DNA of 64,000 bases, taken from positions 147,678 to 211,677 of the forward strand of contig NZ_JAUSUQ010000006.1 of assembly GCF_030814135.1 (NCBI RefSeq). The letters are read 5' to 3'. The notes beneath the pieces are model-generated. The model worked only from the letters and a program-made list of their open reading frames with translations. It had not been told where the DNA came from and ran no database searches. Of this stretch, positions 1 to 8,208 are shown piece by piece (position 1 is the first letter of the stretch; the number at the start of each line of letters is the position of its first letter). Both the position numbers and the translations under genes were made by a program. This DNA comes from Caldalkalibacillus uzonensis (GTDB lineage Bacteria; Bacillota; Bacilli; Caldalkalibacillales; Caldalkalibacillaceae).

Positions 1-374
<374 letters not shown>

Positions 375-406
375 CAGGGAGGAGGATACCGATAGGAAAA
401 GTGAAG

Positions 407-444
407 AAAGGCAGCAATGAGGAAACTCAAAACTGCCTTTTTTT
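407..444. terminator. Hairpin terminator between coaD and ylbJ
   Basis: An 8-bp stem AAAGGCAG / CTGCCTTT (407-414 and 433-440) is followed by more T residues to 444. It lies just after the coaD stop and covers the ylbJ stop codon, so it can serve both convergent genes. Confidence 0.8.
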
Positions 445-1668
445 GACCTGCAAGAAAGCGAAAAAGATAAGGCTGGCTATAACCAGGACTAAAGCGGTTG
501 TCAGCAGAGTGCTGAAAACAAATAAATGGCTGTGACTCCACACCGACACATTTTGGGGAACACTCTGTGTGATAGCCGGTAATGACAAGTGGGCCAGCAG
601 GGGGAGCAAAGGCTTCCACAATACATAAGTCCAGGCACAGGCTAATGCAGCATGAATCAAGCGGGCCAACAAATAAGGGGAGTAGCGGATATCGGTTCTG
701 GCCAGCATGCTGGCCACTTGGGCATGAACAGACAATCCGCTCCAGGCAATAATGGCACTGGCGATGGCCACCTTGTGAGCCAACGGAATCCCATCTCCTG
801 CTTCACTGGCCATCTGGGTGCCGAGCGTGATTTCAAACAGCCCGGCAAGCAAGGCATGGATCAGCGCGGGGTCAACGCCCACTGGGAACAGCAGCAAAGT
901 AAGAAAGAAAGCCATTACCTTATTTAGACCAATAATATGAAGGATATTAATAATCACTGAAAACATAATGATAAACCCGCCGATCAGCAATAAGGTTTGG
1001 ATGGAAGACAAGACAGCATCACCCATTAATTGGCCAATGGTCCGTCCGTCTTTGACCCGGGCCCGATGCATGGCCTGCAGGGCACGGTAAAGAATGTTGT
1101 GATTGTTTTGCGGAAAAAAGGAACGGCGCTTTTTCGGCGGCTTAGATTCATGGTAATGATGAAAGCGCATGATGAGCCCCACACAAATGGCAGAAAGGTA
1201 GTGGGAAAGGGCAATGATGACACCCAGGCGCACATCATGGAAAAAGCCAACCGCCACTGCACCAATCATAAACAAAGGGCCTGACGTGCTGGTAATGGAA
1301 ACCAGCCGTTCCCCTTCGGCGCGGGTAATCAATTCTTCTTCCCTAAGGCGGACAGTCAGTTTAGCCCCCATTGGATAACCTGAAGCGATCCCCATCGACA
1401 TGACAAATCCTCCCACACCTGGGACACGGAACAAAGGGCGCATACAGGGTTCCAACAGAACACCCAGAAAATGAACCACACCAAATCCCATCAATAGTTC
1501 CGAAGTGATAAAAAAGGGGAGGAGTGCAGGAAAAACAACTTCCCACCATATGGTTAATCCCCGCAGGGAGGCATCGAACGACTGCTGAGGAAAAGAGAGA
1601 ATGGAAACCACTAACACTAAGGAAAATAAGGCCATGCATCCTGTTTTGACATAGGCTGCCCGTTGCAT
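427..1668 (-). CDS. ylbJ: Sporulation integral membrane protein YlbJ
   Basis: A 413-residue polytopic membrane protein with about eight to ten hydrophobic segments. It matches the YlbJ family: a nucleoside-recognition (gate) type membrane domain with the conserved stretch SMGIASGYPMGAK and a second TSGPLFMIG loop. YlbJ is made in the mother cell in B. subtilis and is required for normal spore development; what it transports is not established. The ATG at 1668 is preceded by AGGAGGG with a 5-base gap, so the start is secure. It converges on coaD and diverges from ylbK. A small inverted repeat (TACAAG, 5 bases, CTTGTA, 1683-1699) lies upstream of the start. I could not find a convincing SigE promoter. 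Confidence 0.9.
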   Translation of the reverse strand: MQRAAYVKTGCMALFSLVLVVSILSFPQQSFDASLRGLTIWWEVVFPALLPFFITSELLMGFGVVHFLGVLLEPCMRPLFRVPGVGGFVMSMGIASGYPMGAKLTVRLREEELITRAEGERLVSITSTSGPLFMIGAVAVGFFHDVRLGVIIALSHYLSAICVGLIMRFHHYHESKPPKKRRSFFPQNNHNILYRALQAMHRARVKDGRTIGQLMGDAVLSSIQTLLLIGGFIIMFSVIINILHIIGLNKVMAFFLTLLLFPVGVDPALIHALLAGLFEITLGTQMASEAGDGIPLAHKVAIASAIIAWSGLSVHAQVASMLARTDIRYSPYLLARLIHAALACAWTYVLWKPLLPLLAHLSLPAITQSVPQNVSVWSHSHLFVFSTLLTTALVLVIASLIFFAFLQVKKRQF

Positions 1669-1833
1669 ACCTACCCTCCTCGTACAAGTCAGGCTTGTAT
1701 ATGTCTACGTTGCAACAGACAGCTTTAGACCTTTTTGAGGGAAATTCCTGTTCAGCTGAGGAAAGAGCTAATCAGAGAATGGACCGGTTATGATCCTTCC
1801 TGCTTACGAATAAGCATTAAAGAGGTGAACATC

Positions 1834-2658
1834 GTGATTAGGAACCAGAATCAAATTGAACAGCAACAACCAAAAATCGGTCTTGCTCTGGGGGCAGGAG
1901 GTGCCCGGGGGCTGGCGCATATCGGCATTTTGCAAGTGCTGGAAGAACATAATATACCGGTCCATTGTATTGCCGGAAGCAGCATCGGCGCCCTGGTGGG
2001 CAGTTTTTATGCAGTGGGTCATTCACCACAGCAGATGAGAAAATTCCTTTCCCTTTTTCCTCAAAAGTACTGGTTGGATTATACAGTACCCAAGATGGGT
2101 TTTATTGCTGGTGACAAAGTGAAAGAGATCGTGCGCATGCTTACTAAAAACAAACGAATCGAAGAGCTCGACAAGCCGCTGGCTATTGTAGCCACCCACT
2201 TACATAAAGGGGAAAGGACTGTCTTTCGCCAAGGATCAATTGCAGAAGCGGTCAGAGCCAGTGTCTCCATTCCGGGCATTTTTGAGCCGGCAGTGATCGA
2301 TGGAGAGCTTTACGTGGATGGCGGCGTGGTAGACCGCGTGCCTGTCTCTGTTTTGAAAGAGATGAAAGCGGACCTGATTGTGGCGGTTGATGTCTCCTAT
2401 GTTGGGGAGACCAATCACCAGATTAAGTCCATTTTTGACGTGATTGCCCAGACCATCGATATTATGGAAAGGGAAATTCTTAAATACCGCATGTTTGATG
2501 TGGATGTTTTGATACGTCCCCAGGTGAATGCGTACAGCACCACCATGTTCTACAGAGGGGAAGAAATTATTCAAGAGGGGGTACGTTCAGCAGAACAAGC
2601 GATGCCGAGGATTCAAGAATCTATCAGGAAGTGGAGGGAATCAAATACACATGTTTAA
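1834..2658 (+). CDS. ylbK: Patatin-like phospholipase YlbK
   Basis: A 274-residue patatin-family serine lipase/acylhydrolase. It shows the oxyanion loop GAGGARGLAHIG, the nucleophile elbow GSSIG (Ser50) and the catalytic aspartate in DGG (Asp162), the full Ser-Asp dyad of bacterial patatins. The frame is open further upstream to 1735, but the GTG at 1834 is preceded by AGAGGTG with 7 bases between, while no ribosome site precedes the upstream ATG-like codon, so I start at 1834. The stop overlaps the ylbL start by 8 bases, implying translational coupling. The substrate is not known. No signal peptide, so it is probably cytoplasmic. Confidence 0.9.
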   Translation: MIRNQNQIEQQQPKIGLALGAGGARGLAHIGILQVLEEHNIPVHCIAGSSIGALVGSFYAVGHSPQQMRKFLSLFPQKYWLDYTVPKMGFIAGDKVKEIVRMLTKNKRIEELDKPLAIVATHLHKGERTVFRQGSIAEAVRASVSIPGIFEPAVIDGELYVDGGVVDRVPVSVLKEMKADLIVAVDVSYVGETNHQIKSIFDVIAQTIDIMEREILKYRMFDVDVLIRPQVNAYSTTMFYRGEEIIQEGVRSAEQAMPRIQESIRKWRESNTHV

Positions 2659-3691
2659 CGGGCGTAACGGAAGAAGCTGGGCATTAGTGCTGCTGATCAC
2701 ACTATTATTGGCAGGGGCATATTACTATCCCCTTCCTTATTTTGTGTCTCAACCGGGAGAGGCCATTGAACTGGAGCCATTGATACAAGTCCAGGGCGGC
2801 CATCCCGAGCAGGGAAGCTTTATGTTAACCACCATTCGCATGGGTGGGGCCAATGTCATCACCTATGCCTTGGCCCGGTGGAACGAGTATATGGAACTGA
2901 TCGATAAGGAGCGCATTTTGGCCCATTATGAAGATGAAGAGGAATACAGCCGTTATCAGCTGGAGGCGATGGAAACCTCCAAAGATGCGGCGATTATTGC
3001 TGCTTATCAATTCGCTGGAAAGCAGGTGAATGTGGTCAATCATGGTATTATCGTCACTCACATATTAGCAGACATGCCGGCCAGGGAAACTTTGCAAATC
3101 GGGGATGTTATCACTCATGTGGATGGTTTGGCAGTCAATACATCGGAAGAACTGATTCAGTATATCCAAAGCAAAGAAGTGGGGGATCAGGTGGAGCTTA
3201 TCTTTAAAAGAGGAGATGAGGAACAGACGGTCTCCCTTACCCTGCAGCCACTCCCCTCTGTGGAAGAAGGAGGGGAGGAACGGGCCGGAATCGGCATTGG
3301 CGCTGTCACGGACCGTCAAATTGAAGTGGAGCCACCGGTTGAGATTCAGACCAAACGAATTGGCGGCCCTTCTGCAGGACTGATGTTTGCCTTGGAAATT
3401 TATAATCAGTTGACCGAGGAAGATATCACTAAAGGCTATCGCATAGCCGGCACGGGAACCATTGATGCGGATGGCAGAGTGGGCCGCATCGGTGGTGTCC
3501 ATCAAAAGGTGGTGGCAGCGGATCGTGCCGGAGCTGACATCTTTTTTGCCCCCAATGAAGGGGGGGCACCTGAGTCTAACTATCAACGGGCTGTGCAGGC
3601 TGCCCAGGATATTGGCACCCAGATGCAGATCGTGCCTGTGGATACCATTCGAGATGCAGTCGATTATTTGCGTCAATTGCCAGAGAAGTAA
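2651..3691 (+). CDS. ylbL: Membrane-anchored PDZ-Lon (S16) serine protease YlbL
   Basis: A 346-residue protein with one N-terminal membrane segment (ALVLLITLLLAGAYYYPLP), a PDZ domain around residues 120-200 and a C-terminal Lon-type protease domain. The catalytic dyad is visible: Ser241 in GGPSAGL and Lys286 in GGVHQKVVAAD. In B. subtilis YlbL acts at the outer face of the membrane in protein quality control and in turnover of the checkpoint protein YneA. The ATG at 2651 sits inside the end of ylbK, with GGAGG about 13 bases before it. The gene ends 3 bases from the convergent tmcAL gene, and only a weak imperfect hairpin lies between them. Confidence 0.92.
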   Translation: MFNGRNGRSWALVLLITLLLAGAYYYPLPYFVSQPGEAIELEPLIQVQGGHPEQGSFMLTTIRMGGANVITYALARWNEYMELIDKERILAHYEDEEEYSRYQLEAMETSKDAAIIAAYQFAGKQVNVVNHGIIVTHILADMPARETLQIGDVITHVDGLAVNTSEELIQYIQSKEVGDQVELIFKRGDEEQTVSLTLQPLPSVEEGGEERAGIGIGAVTDRQIEVEPPVEIQTKRIGGPSAGLMFALEIYNQLTEEDITKGYRIAGTGTIDADGRVGRIGGVHQKVVAADRAGADIFFAPNEGGAPESNYQRAVQAAQDIGTQMQIVPVDTIRDAVDYLRQLPEK

Positions 3692-3694
3692 TAT

Positions 3695-4927
3695 TTATGT
3701 TCTGAGCGGGGGCTGGGCCAGCTCCCGTTTCCATTCTTTAGCCCGTATATCAGAGCGGTAGCCCAGCGTGTAGATCCGGGCTGCTTTGAGATCCCAATCC
3801 AGCATGGGGGGATGAGCTTGGCGAATGTTTGCGATCAGGGGGATCGTCAATTCTTTTTTGTACCGGTTTAAGAGTTCCCGTCCTTTAGCAGAATATCCCA
3901 GCAGCCGTAAATAGGCCGGCCCTTCTTGAAGGCTGAGATTCTCTATATCCTGTTTGTGGCATTGAGTCAAGGTATGGACCAGGATGCGCTGGATACGGTT
4001 CCAGGTATAGCGTTTGGTTTTTACTTGTTCAATCAGGTGTTTGGCAGAATGAGAAGAGAGAACGCATGCTTTGAGCCGGTGCTCAATCCCTTCCTCCATT
4101 TCATAAATACGGTTCAAATCTCTGGCTGAGTGGGACAGCAGCGCATATAAAAGGTAGGAGTAAAAATTTTCCCAACAGATAAGCCCCCTGCCTGCCTCGT
4201 ATTCCTCCTTTAATACATCCAAGGTAAAGGACGGCACAAAAGGGCGTATGGCCTCCCAGTCAGGGACAGCCGTCTCCAGCAGGGCTTGGCGAATGCTGGT
4301 GGCACTGGCAATATGGGTGTCCGTTAAAGTCTGTTGGTGGTAGTGAGCCTTGTAACGCTTGATGGTTACTGGTTGAATGGTGCTTTTCAATTGATGCAAA
4401 GCCATGAGATAATGGAGACCCAGGATGTTATTGGGTTGTGCAAATGTTTTAGCATCGACCCTGTCCGATTTGTTTAACTGTGCTGCCAGCGCATGCCCAT
4501 AAGCATAAGCATAGGGATGCCCCTCTTTCAGTTTGGCCTTCAGTGTCTTTTTAAATGACTGGGATTCTGTGGCCAGCATGCGGGCTGCAGTATTCAGTTC
4601 TTCCAGGTTGCCGCTTTCAGAGCCGAAGCACAGGTGGGTGACAAAGGGAAGCTGATTAAGCAGGAACACAGCGCCGTAAGCAAAGATTTCGGCTTGCTGG
4701 GTACTATAAACATAAGGCAGTTCAAAGACCAGGTCCACTCCCATGTCCAAAGCCATGCGGGTCCGGGCCCATTTATTGACCAGAGCAGGCTCCCCCCGTT
4801 GCAGAAAGTGGCCGCTCATGACGATCACGCAAGCCTCAGCCCCGGTTAAGGCCATCGCTTGTTCAAAATGATAACGGTGACCATTGTGTAAAGGGTTGTA
4901 TTCAACGATTAAGCCGACGACTTTCAT
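3695..4927 (-). CDS. tmcAL: tRNA(Met) cytidine acetate ligase (TmcAL, YlbM)
   Basis: A 410-residue HIGH-type nucleotidyltransferase. The N-terminus has VGLIVEYNPLHNGHRYHF with the HNGH catalytic motif, and a later SATSIRQ segment resembles the second nucleotide-binding motif of this superfamily. TmcAL uses acetate and ATP to form N4-acetylcytidine at the wobble base C34 of elongator tRNA-Met, which improves AUA/AUG discrimination. Length and order agree with the Bacillus enzyme. The ATG at 4927 is preceded by GAGGTGA. It is divergent from yceD, sharing an 83-bp intergenic region. Confidence 0.92.
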   Translation of the reverse strand: MKVVGLIVEYNPLHNGHRYHFEQAMALTGAEACVIVMSGHFLQRGEPALVNKWARTRMALDMGVDLVFELPYVYSTQQAEIFAYGAVFLLNQLPFVTHLCFGSESGNLEELNTAARMLATESQSFKKTLKAKLKEGHPYAYAYGHALAAQLNKSDRVDAKTFAQPNNILGLHYLMALHQLKSTIQPVTIKRYKAHYHQQTLTDTHIASATSIRQALLETAVPDWEAIRPFVPSFTLDVLKEEYEAGRGLICWENFYSYLLYALLSHSARDLNRIYEMEEGIEHRLKACVLSSHSAKHLIEQVKTKRYTWNRIQRILVHTLTQCHKQDIENLSLQEGPAYLRLLGYSAKGRELLNRYKKELTIPLIANIRQAHPPMLDWDLKAARIYTLGYRSDIRAKEWKRELAQPPLRT

Positions 4928-4952
4928 GCTTTCACCTCTTGTTCCATCATAT

Positions 4953-4982
4953 TTGACAAAAGCTTAACTTTCAAGCTATAAT
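4953..4982 (+). promoter_or_regulatory. SigA promoter of yceD-rpmF
   Basis: TTGACA (4953-4958), an 18-base spacer, then TATAAT (4977-4982). Both hexamers are perfect. The yceD start is 28 bases downstream of the -10. Confidence 0.85.
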
Positions 4983-5010
4983 AAATTCTGTTGCTTTGAG
5001 GTGACAAACA

Positions 5011-5541
5011 TTGAAAATACCGACACATCGCATCCTTCATTTAGCGGATCAATCATTGCCTTTGCATGAAACATATGACATGAGCGCCCTTACAGAGCGC
5101 CATAAACAGCTTCTGTCCATAGGCCCTGTAGAATTTAACGGTGAGGGTTATTTGGAATCGGGCTTGTTTGTTATCAAAGGAGAAGTTAAAGGGGAATATA
5201 TCCTCACTTGTTCCCGCTGCTTGAGAGAATTGGAAAAGTCCTTTAGTCAAGCTGTTGAAGAACGCTTTGATTTAAACCCTGAACAGCATCGTTTCAACGG
5301 GGATGATGAGCAAGAGGATATCCATCCTGTACATGAAAATGTGCTGGACTTGACACCTTACATTGAACAACAGGTGTTACTCTCGATCCCGTTTATTCCC
5401 GCTTGTGAAGATGAAGCAACTTGTCAGGAAAACATGCTTCAAGAGGGAAAAGGCTGGTCCATTGCCCGGGAAGAGGAACAACAGGAAAAAGTGGATCCCC
5501 GGCTGGCTGAACTGGCCAAACTCTTGAATAAGGACCAGTAA
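5011..5541 (+). CDS. yceD: YceD/DUF177 family protein (large ribosomal subunit accumulation protein)
   Basis: A 176-residue DUF177 protein (YlbN in B. subtilis). It carries the family's first cysteine pair, CSRCLREL, near residue 70 and a later C...C pair (ACEDEATC) before the acidic tail ending DPRLAELAKLL. Family members are needed for normal 23S rRNA/50S assembly, and the gene is almost always next to rpmF, as here. Translation starts at TTG 5011, preceded by TTGAGGTGA; no ATG or GTG fits. It is expressed from the strong promoter just upstream and reads on into rpmF. Confidence 0.9.
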   Translation: MKIPTHRILHLADQSLPLHETYDMSALTERHKQLLSIGPVEFNGEGYLESGLFVIKGEVKGEYILTCSRCLRELEKSFSQAVEERFDLNPEQHRFNGDDEQEDIHPVHENVLDLTPYIEQQVLLSIPFIPACEDEATCQENMLQEGKGWSIAREEEQQEKVDPRLAELAKLLNKDQ

Positions 5542-5609
5542 TCACTTAGGCTGCTACCGTAAACCAATCGCTTACATACCGACTCAACCTGGTAAAGGGG
5601 GTGGAGAAC

Positions 5610-5783
5610 ATGGCAGTACCTTTTCGGAGAACATCAAAAACCCGCAAAAGAAAACGTCGCACTCACTTTAAACTGAGTGTTCCGGGCATGGTCAAATGCT
5701 CTTACTGCGGTGAATACAAACTGGCTCACCGCGTCTGCAAAGCCTGCGGAACATACAAAGGTGAAGATGTAGTCAATGACTAA
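5610..5783 (+). CDS. rpmF: Ribosomal protein L32
   Basis: A 57-residue protein of the 50S subunit. The N-terminus [20 protein letters not shown] and the four-cysteine zinc ribbon CSYC...CKAC are diagnostic, and this is the zinc-binding (C+) form. The ATG at 5610 follows an AAAGGGGGTGG site; the GTG at 5601 is part of that site and is not used. It is co-transcribed with yceD and followed directly by a strong terminator. Confidence 0.97.
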   Translation: MAVPFRRTSKTRKRKRRTHFKLSVPGMVKCSYCGEYKLAHRVCKACGTYKGEDVVND

Positions 5784-5815
5784 AAAGGTAAGGGGTTGCT
5801 CTTACCTTTTTTTAT
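5782..5815 (+). terminator. Rho-independent terminator after rpmF
   Basis: The stem AAAAGGTAAG / CTTACCTTTT with an 8-base loop runs into a T-rich tail. It starts at the rpmF stop codon. Confidence 0.9.
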
Positions 5816-5868
5816 ATTGTCCCCCAATGCATGATTCTCCTCCGCTTAAGCCATGCTAGGTAATGTGT

Positions 5869-5895
5869 TTTTGATCCTGCAAAACAGGTTCAAAA
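5869..5895 (+). repeat. Inverted repeat upstream of the glutamine-rich gene
   Basis: The arms TTTTGATCCTG and CAGGTTCAAAA pair over 11 positions with one T-T mismatch around a 5-base loop. It sits 36 bases before the start codon and could be a leader hairpin or an operator. There is no T-run after it, so it is not a standard terminator. Confidence 0.5.
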
Positions 5896-5931
5896 ATGCA
5901 CAAGTGAGAAAAGGACCGGGGAGGAATGGTC

Positions 5932-6195
5932 ATGAATCAACAAAACCAACAAATTCAGCAGTTGCAACAAGCGGTTCAACAAGCTCAGCAAGCTGTTCAG
6001 CAGGCCACTCAGCAAGCCAATCCCCAACTAATTCAACAGGCTCAGCAACAATTGCAGCAAGCCCAGCAGCAGTTGCAACAAGCTCAAGCTTCTGCCCAAG
6101 CTCAGCAACAACAACAATTTCAGCAGGTACAGCAGCAGCTTCAACAAGCTCAGCAGCAATTGACACAGGCCCAAAACAAGCTACAGCAGCAATAA
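5932..6195 (+). CDS. Glutamine-rich repeat protein, function unknown
   Basis: An 87-residue protein with about 51 glutamines (about 59%), plus Ala, Leu and Val at regular spacing. The recurring unit is the heptad QQLQQAQ, so the protein should form an amphipathic helix or coiled coil. CAA and CAG codons are mixed irregularly, which points to selection on the protein rather than simple slippage of a DNA repeat. The ATG at 5932 is 7 bases from GGGGAGG; the ATG at 5926 is too close to that site. It has no signal peptide and no membrane segment. It forms its own unit between two terminators. I do not recognise a family; a structural or spore-associated role is only a guess. Confidence 0.75.
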   Translation: MNQQNQQIQQLQQAVQQAQQAVQQATQQANPQLIQQAQQQLQQAQQQLQQAQASAQAQQQQQFQQVQQQLQQAQQQLTQAQNKLQQQ

Positions 6196-6214
6196 CCTTC
6201 TTTTGCTCCCGGTA

Positions 6215-6237
6215 GATTAGCAAGGAGTCAGCTAATC
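6215..6237 (+). repeat. Perfect 7-bp inverted repeat
   Basis: GATTAGC, 9 bases, GCTAATC. It lies between the glutamine-rich gene and its terminator. It may be an extra hairpin in the 3' untranslated region; it has no T-run. Confidence 0.45.
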
Positions 6238-6257
6238 AGGTACTGTGTTACTTCCTC

Positions 6258-6300
6258 AAGGCTCTCGCTCTGGCCAACAGGCCGAAGCGAGGGCTTTTTA
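6258..6300 (+). terminator. Strong terminator after the glutamine-rich gene
   Basis: A long stem pairs AAGGCTCTCGCT with AGCGAGGGCTTT (two G-U pairs), with an inner GGCC/GGCC stem and an AACA loop, followed by TTTT. Confidence 0.88.
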
Positions 6301-6350
6301 GGTAAAAAGCAGCGATGGTATTTTCAAACTCTGTAGTGGGAGGAAAAAGG

Positions 6351-6466
6351 ATGGCGGTAGGCGAAAAAGTAAATATGAAGTTGATTTTGACCTGGAGACA
6401 AAAGGCCAGTGGGGCATTTATGAGAAAAAGTTAGCGGACAGTTCTAGCAAGGGGGAAAGGCGATGA
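6351..6466 (+). pseudogene. Small open frame coupled to the crotonase gene; possibly frameshifted
   Basis: An ATG at 6351 has a good GGGAGG site 7 bases upstream and opens a 27-residue frame ending at 6434. A -1 shift at the A-run near 6365-6370 would instead continue into a 38-residue product ending EVDFDLETKGQWGIYEKKL...GERR. That second frame stops with TGA at 6464-6466, overlapping the crotonase ATG at 6463 in a typical ATGA coupling. The overlap and the charged, protein-like composition favour the second frame as the true coding sequence. So this is either a frameshifted remnant, a site of natural slippage or a sequencing error. I recognise no family. Confidence 0.35.
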
Positions 6467-7224
6467 TTAAAAAGGATGTTATCGAGCATATGGGTGTGTT
6501 AACCCTGGCCAGGCCATGGGTGCATAATGCCGTTAACCGCCAGATGATCAAGGAATTGGGCCAACATTTACAAGCGTGGCGGGATGACAGGGAGATTAAA
6601 ATGGTCATACTCACTGGAGAAGGGAACTCGTTTTGTTCAGGGGGAGATATTGAGGAATTTAACACGCTGAGCAAAGCAGAACTCAGCGCCTGTTTTCAGC
6701 AGATGAAAGAGGTTTTGTTAGCGTTGCACTATTTTCCCAAACCGACTGTGGCTGCTTTAAACGGGACAGCGGTGGGAGGGGGCTGTGAGCTGGCCAGTGC
6801 CTGCGATTTTCGTTTGGCCCATCCCGCTGTTCAGCTCGGGTTTGTGCAGATTCGTTTGGGGATTACGACCGGCTGGGGAGGAGCTAATTATCTGTTTAAA
6901 CTTCTCCCCCGTCAAAAAGCACTGGACATGCTGTTAAGCGGAGAGAGGATGTCCGGCACTGAAGCCCATAAGCTGGGTTTTGTCGATAAAATCTTTCCCA
7001 CAGACCATTTTTTTGAACATGTGCTCACCTGGTGCAGACGCTTTGCCCGTCAGCCCCTGGACGCGCTGCTTCTCTACAAACAAACTGCGCAGCAAGCGGA
7101 AGATCCCCGCTTCAGTTTTTCCGAGAAGGTGACGGCAGAAGTTGAGCGGTGCATACAGGTGTGGGCAGGTCCGGTTCATCAGCAGTCAATGATCCACTTT
7201 TTGCAAAAAATAAAGAAAAAATAG
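6463..7224 (+). CDS. Crotonase-family protein (enoyl-CoA hydratase/decarboxylase type)
   Basis: A 253-residue crotonase-fold CoA enzyme. The first oxyanion-hole segment (SFCSGGDIEEF) and the second (GTAVGGGCELASACDF) are intact, including the first acidic residue in CELA. The second catalytic glutamate of true enoyl-CoA hydratases (the PEI position) is replaced: the segment reads GFVQIRLGITTGWGGANYL, with Gln instead of Glu and a WGG motif. That argues against plain hydratase activity and recalls decarboxylase-type crotonases such as ethylmalonyl-CoA decarboxylase. GGGGGAAAGG precedes the ATG at 6463. An acyl-CoA carboxylase operon lies 1.7 kb downstream. Family is sure; reaction is not. Confidence 0.85.
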   Translation: MIKKDVIEHMGVLTLARPWVHNAVNRQMIKELGQHLQAWRDDREIKMVILTGEGNSFCSGGDIEEFNTLSKAELSACFQQMKEVLLALHYFPKPTVAALNGTAVGGGCELASACDFRLAHPAVQLGFVQIRLGITTGWGGANYLFKLLPRQKALDMLLSGERMSGTEAHKLGFVDKIFPTDHFFEHVLTWCRRFARQPLDALLLYKQTAQQAEDPRFSFSEKVTAEVERCIQVWAGPVHQQSMIHFLQKIKKK

Positions 7225-7337
7225 TTGGCCAGGTTTAAAAGATTGTGATTTGGGCATACTTCCAATAGTAGAACAAGATTCTATGAACTCTACTAAGTGC
7301 ATAGACTAATTAAAAAGCTGCTATTGGAGGGATCAGA

Positions 7338-8021
7338 ATGGTTGCTCAAAGACAAGATGCATGGACGGAGGAAGATGATCTCATCCTGGCTGAGGTGACC
7401 TTGCGTCACATCCGGGAAGGAAGCACGCAGCTTGCTGCCTTTGAGGAAGTGGGCCAGCGTTTGGGGCGCACGCCGGCTGCCTGCGGATTTCGCTGGAATA
7501 GTTTGGTGCGCAAGAAGTATGAGTCTGCCATCCAAATTGCCAAAGCACAGCGCAATCAGCTGAAAGCAAGAAGTAAAAAGCGGACTTCCACCGCTGAAAG
7601 TGATAGAGTGCAAGAGTTGTCAGCTCCGGGCACAAACCAGGAACTGGCTCAGGAGATGACCCCTGAATTGGATGTGCGCACGGAAGTAACTGAACAAGCG
7701 GAATCAACGCTGACCTATGACGATGTGATTCGTTTTCTCCGCCAACAAAAGGAATCTTATAAAAAGATGAGGCAAGTAGATCAACTGTTAAATCAAAAAG
7801 AAGAAGAAATTAAAAAGTTACGAGAAGAGAATGAACAGGTGAAAAAGGAACTGGAAAGCATCCAAAAAGAGTATGATATGATGAATGAAGATTACCAAGC
7901 TTTGATGAGAATTATGGACCGTGCCCGGAAACTTGCCTTTTTGGGTGATGATGAGCAGGAAGAACGGATCAGTTTTAAAATGGACAAAAACGGCAACTTG
8001 GAGCGGGTTGAAAAGGGATAA
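7338..8021 (+). CDS. rsfA: RsfA-type prespore transcription regulator (YlbO family)
   Basis: A 227-residue protein with an N-terminal Myb/SANT-like helix-turn-helix (about residues 5-65: WTEEDDLILAE...RTPAACGFRWN), a variable charged linker, and a C-terminal coiled coil (about 130-195: LNQKEEEIKKLREENEQ). This is the layout of RsfA and YlbO, which adjust transcription of SigF- and SigG-dependent genes in the B. subtilis forespore. Position between the ylbN-rpmF block and ylbP agrees with ylbO. TTGGAGGG precedes the ATG at 7338. I cannot choose between RsfA and its paralogue YlbO from sequence alone. Confidence 0.85.
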   Translation: MVAQRQDAWTEEDDLILAEVTLRHIREGSTQLAAFEEVGQRLGRTPAACGFRWNSLVRKKYESAIQIAKAQRNQLKARSKKRTSTAESDRVQELSAPGTNQELAQEMTPELDVRTEVTEQAESTLTYDDVIRFLRQQKESYKKMRQVDQLLNQKEEEIKKLREENEQVKKELESIQKEYDMMNEDYQALMRIMDRARKLAFLGDDEQEERISFKMDKNGNLERVEKG

Positions 8022-8061
8022 TCAACCTTGATGGATTATAGAGAATCCAAAGCATAAACAA

Positions 8062-8116
8062 AAGGGAAGAGAGCCCCTTACTGTAAGGACGGGATGGGGG
8101 CACCTCTTCCTTTTTT
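8062..8116. terminator. Bidirectional terminator between rsfA and ylbP
   Basis: GGGAAGAG and GCCCC on the left pair with GGGGC and CTCTTCC on the right, separated by small bulges and a longer loop, then TTTTTT. The minus-strand side also ends in a T-rich stretch. Confidence 0.8.
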
Positions 8117-8208
8117 CGTGTACACATTTTTGTGTTCTCAACCAGTGCGACTGATAGCAGGGGATGGCAGGACCATACAAAATAACTTTGACTACAGTTT
8201 TCCAGATC

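Noticed and set aside
1683..1699. Inverted repeat TACAAG-N5-CTTGTA upstream of ylbJ, considered as part of a SigE promoter or operator
   Set aside because: Arms are short, and no SigE -35/-10 pair with acceptable spacing is present.
5853..6223. Open frames on other phases and on the minus strand over the glutamine-rich gene (Ser/Thr-rich and Ala/Val-rich products)
   Set aside because: CAA/CAG repeats have no stop codons in these phases, so the frames stay open by chance. Only the Gln-rich frame has a ribosome site.
7250..7300. Possible SigF promoter (GCATA) upstream of rsfA
   Set aside because: The downstream element matches poorly and the spacing is not right; it is not better than chance.
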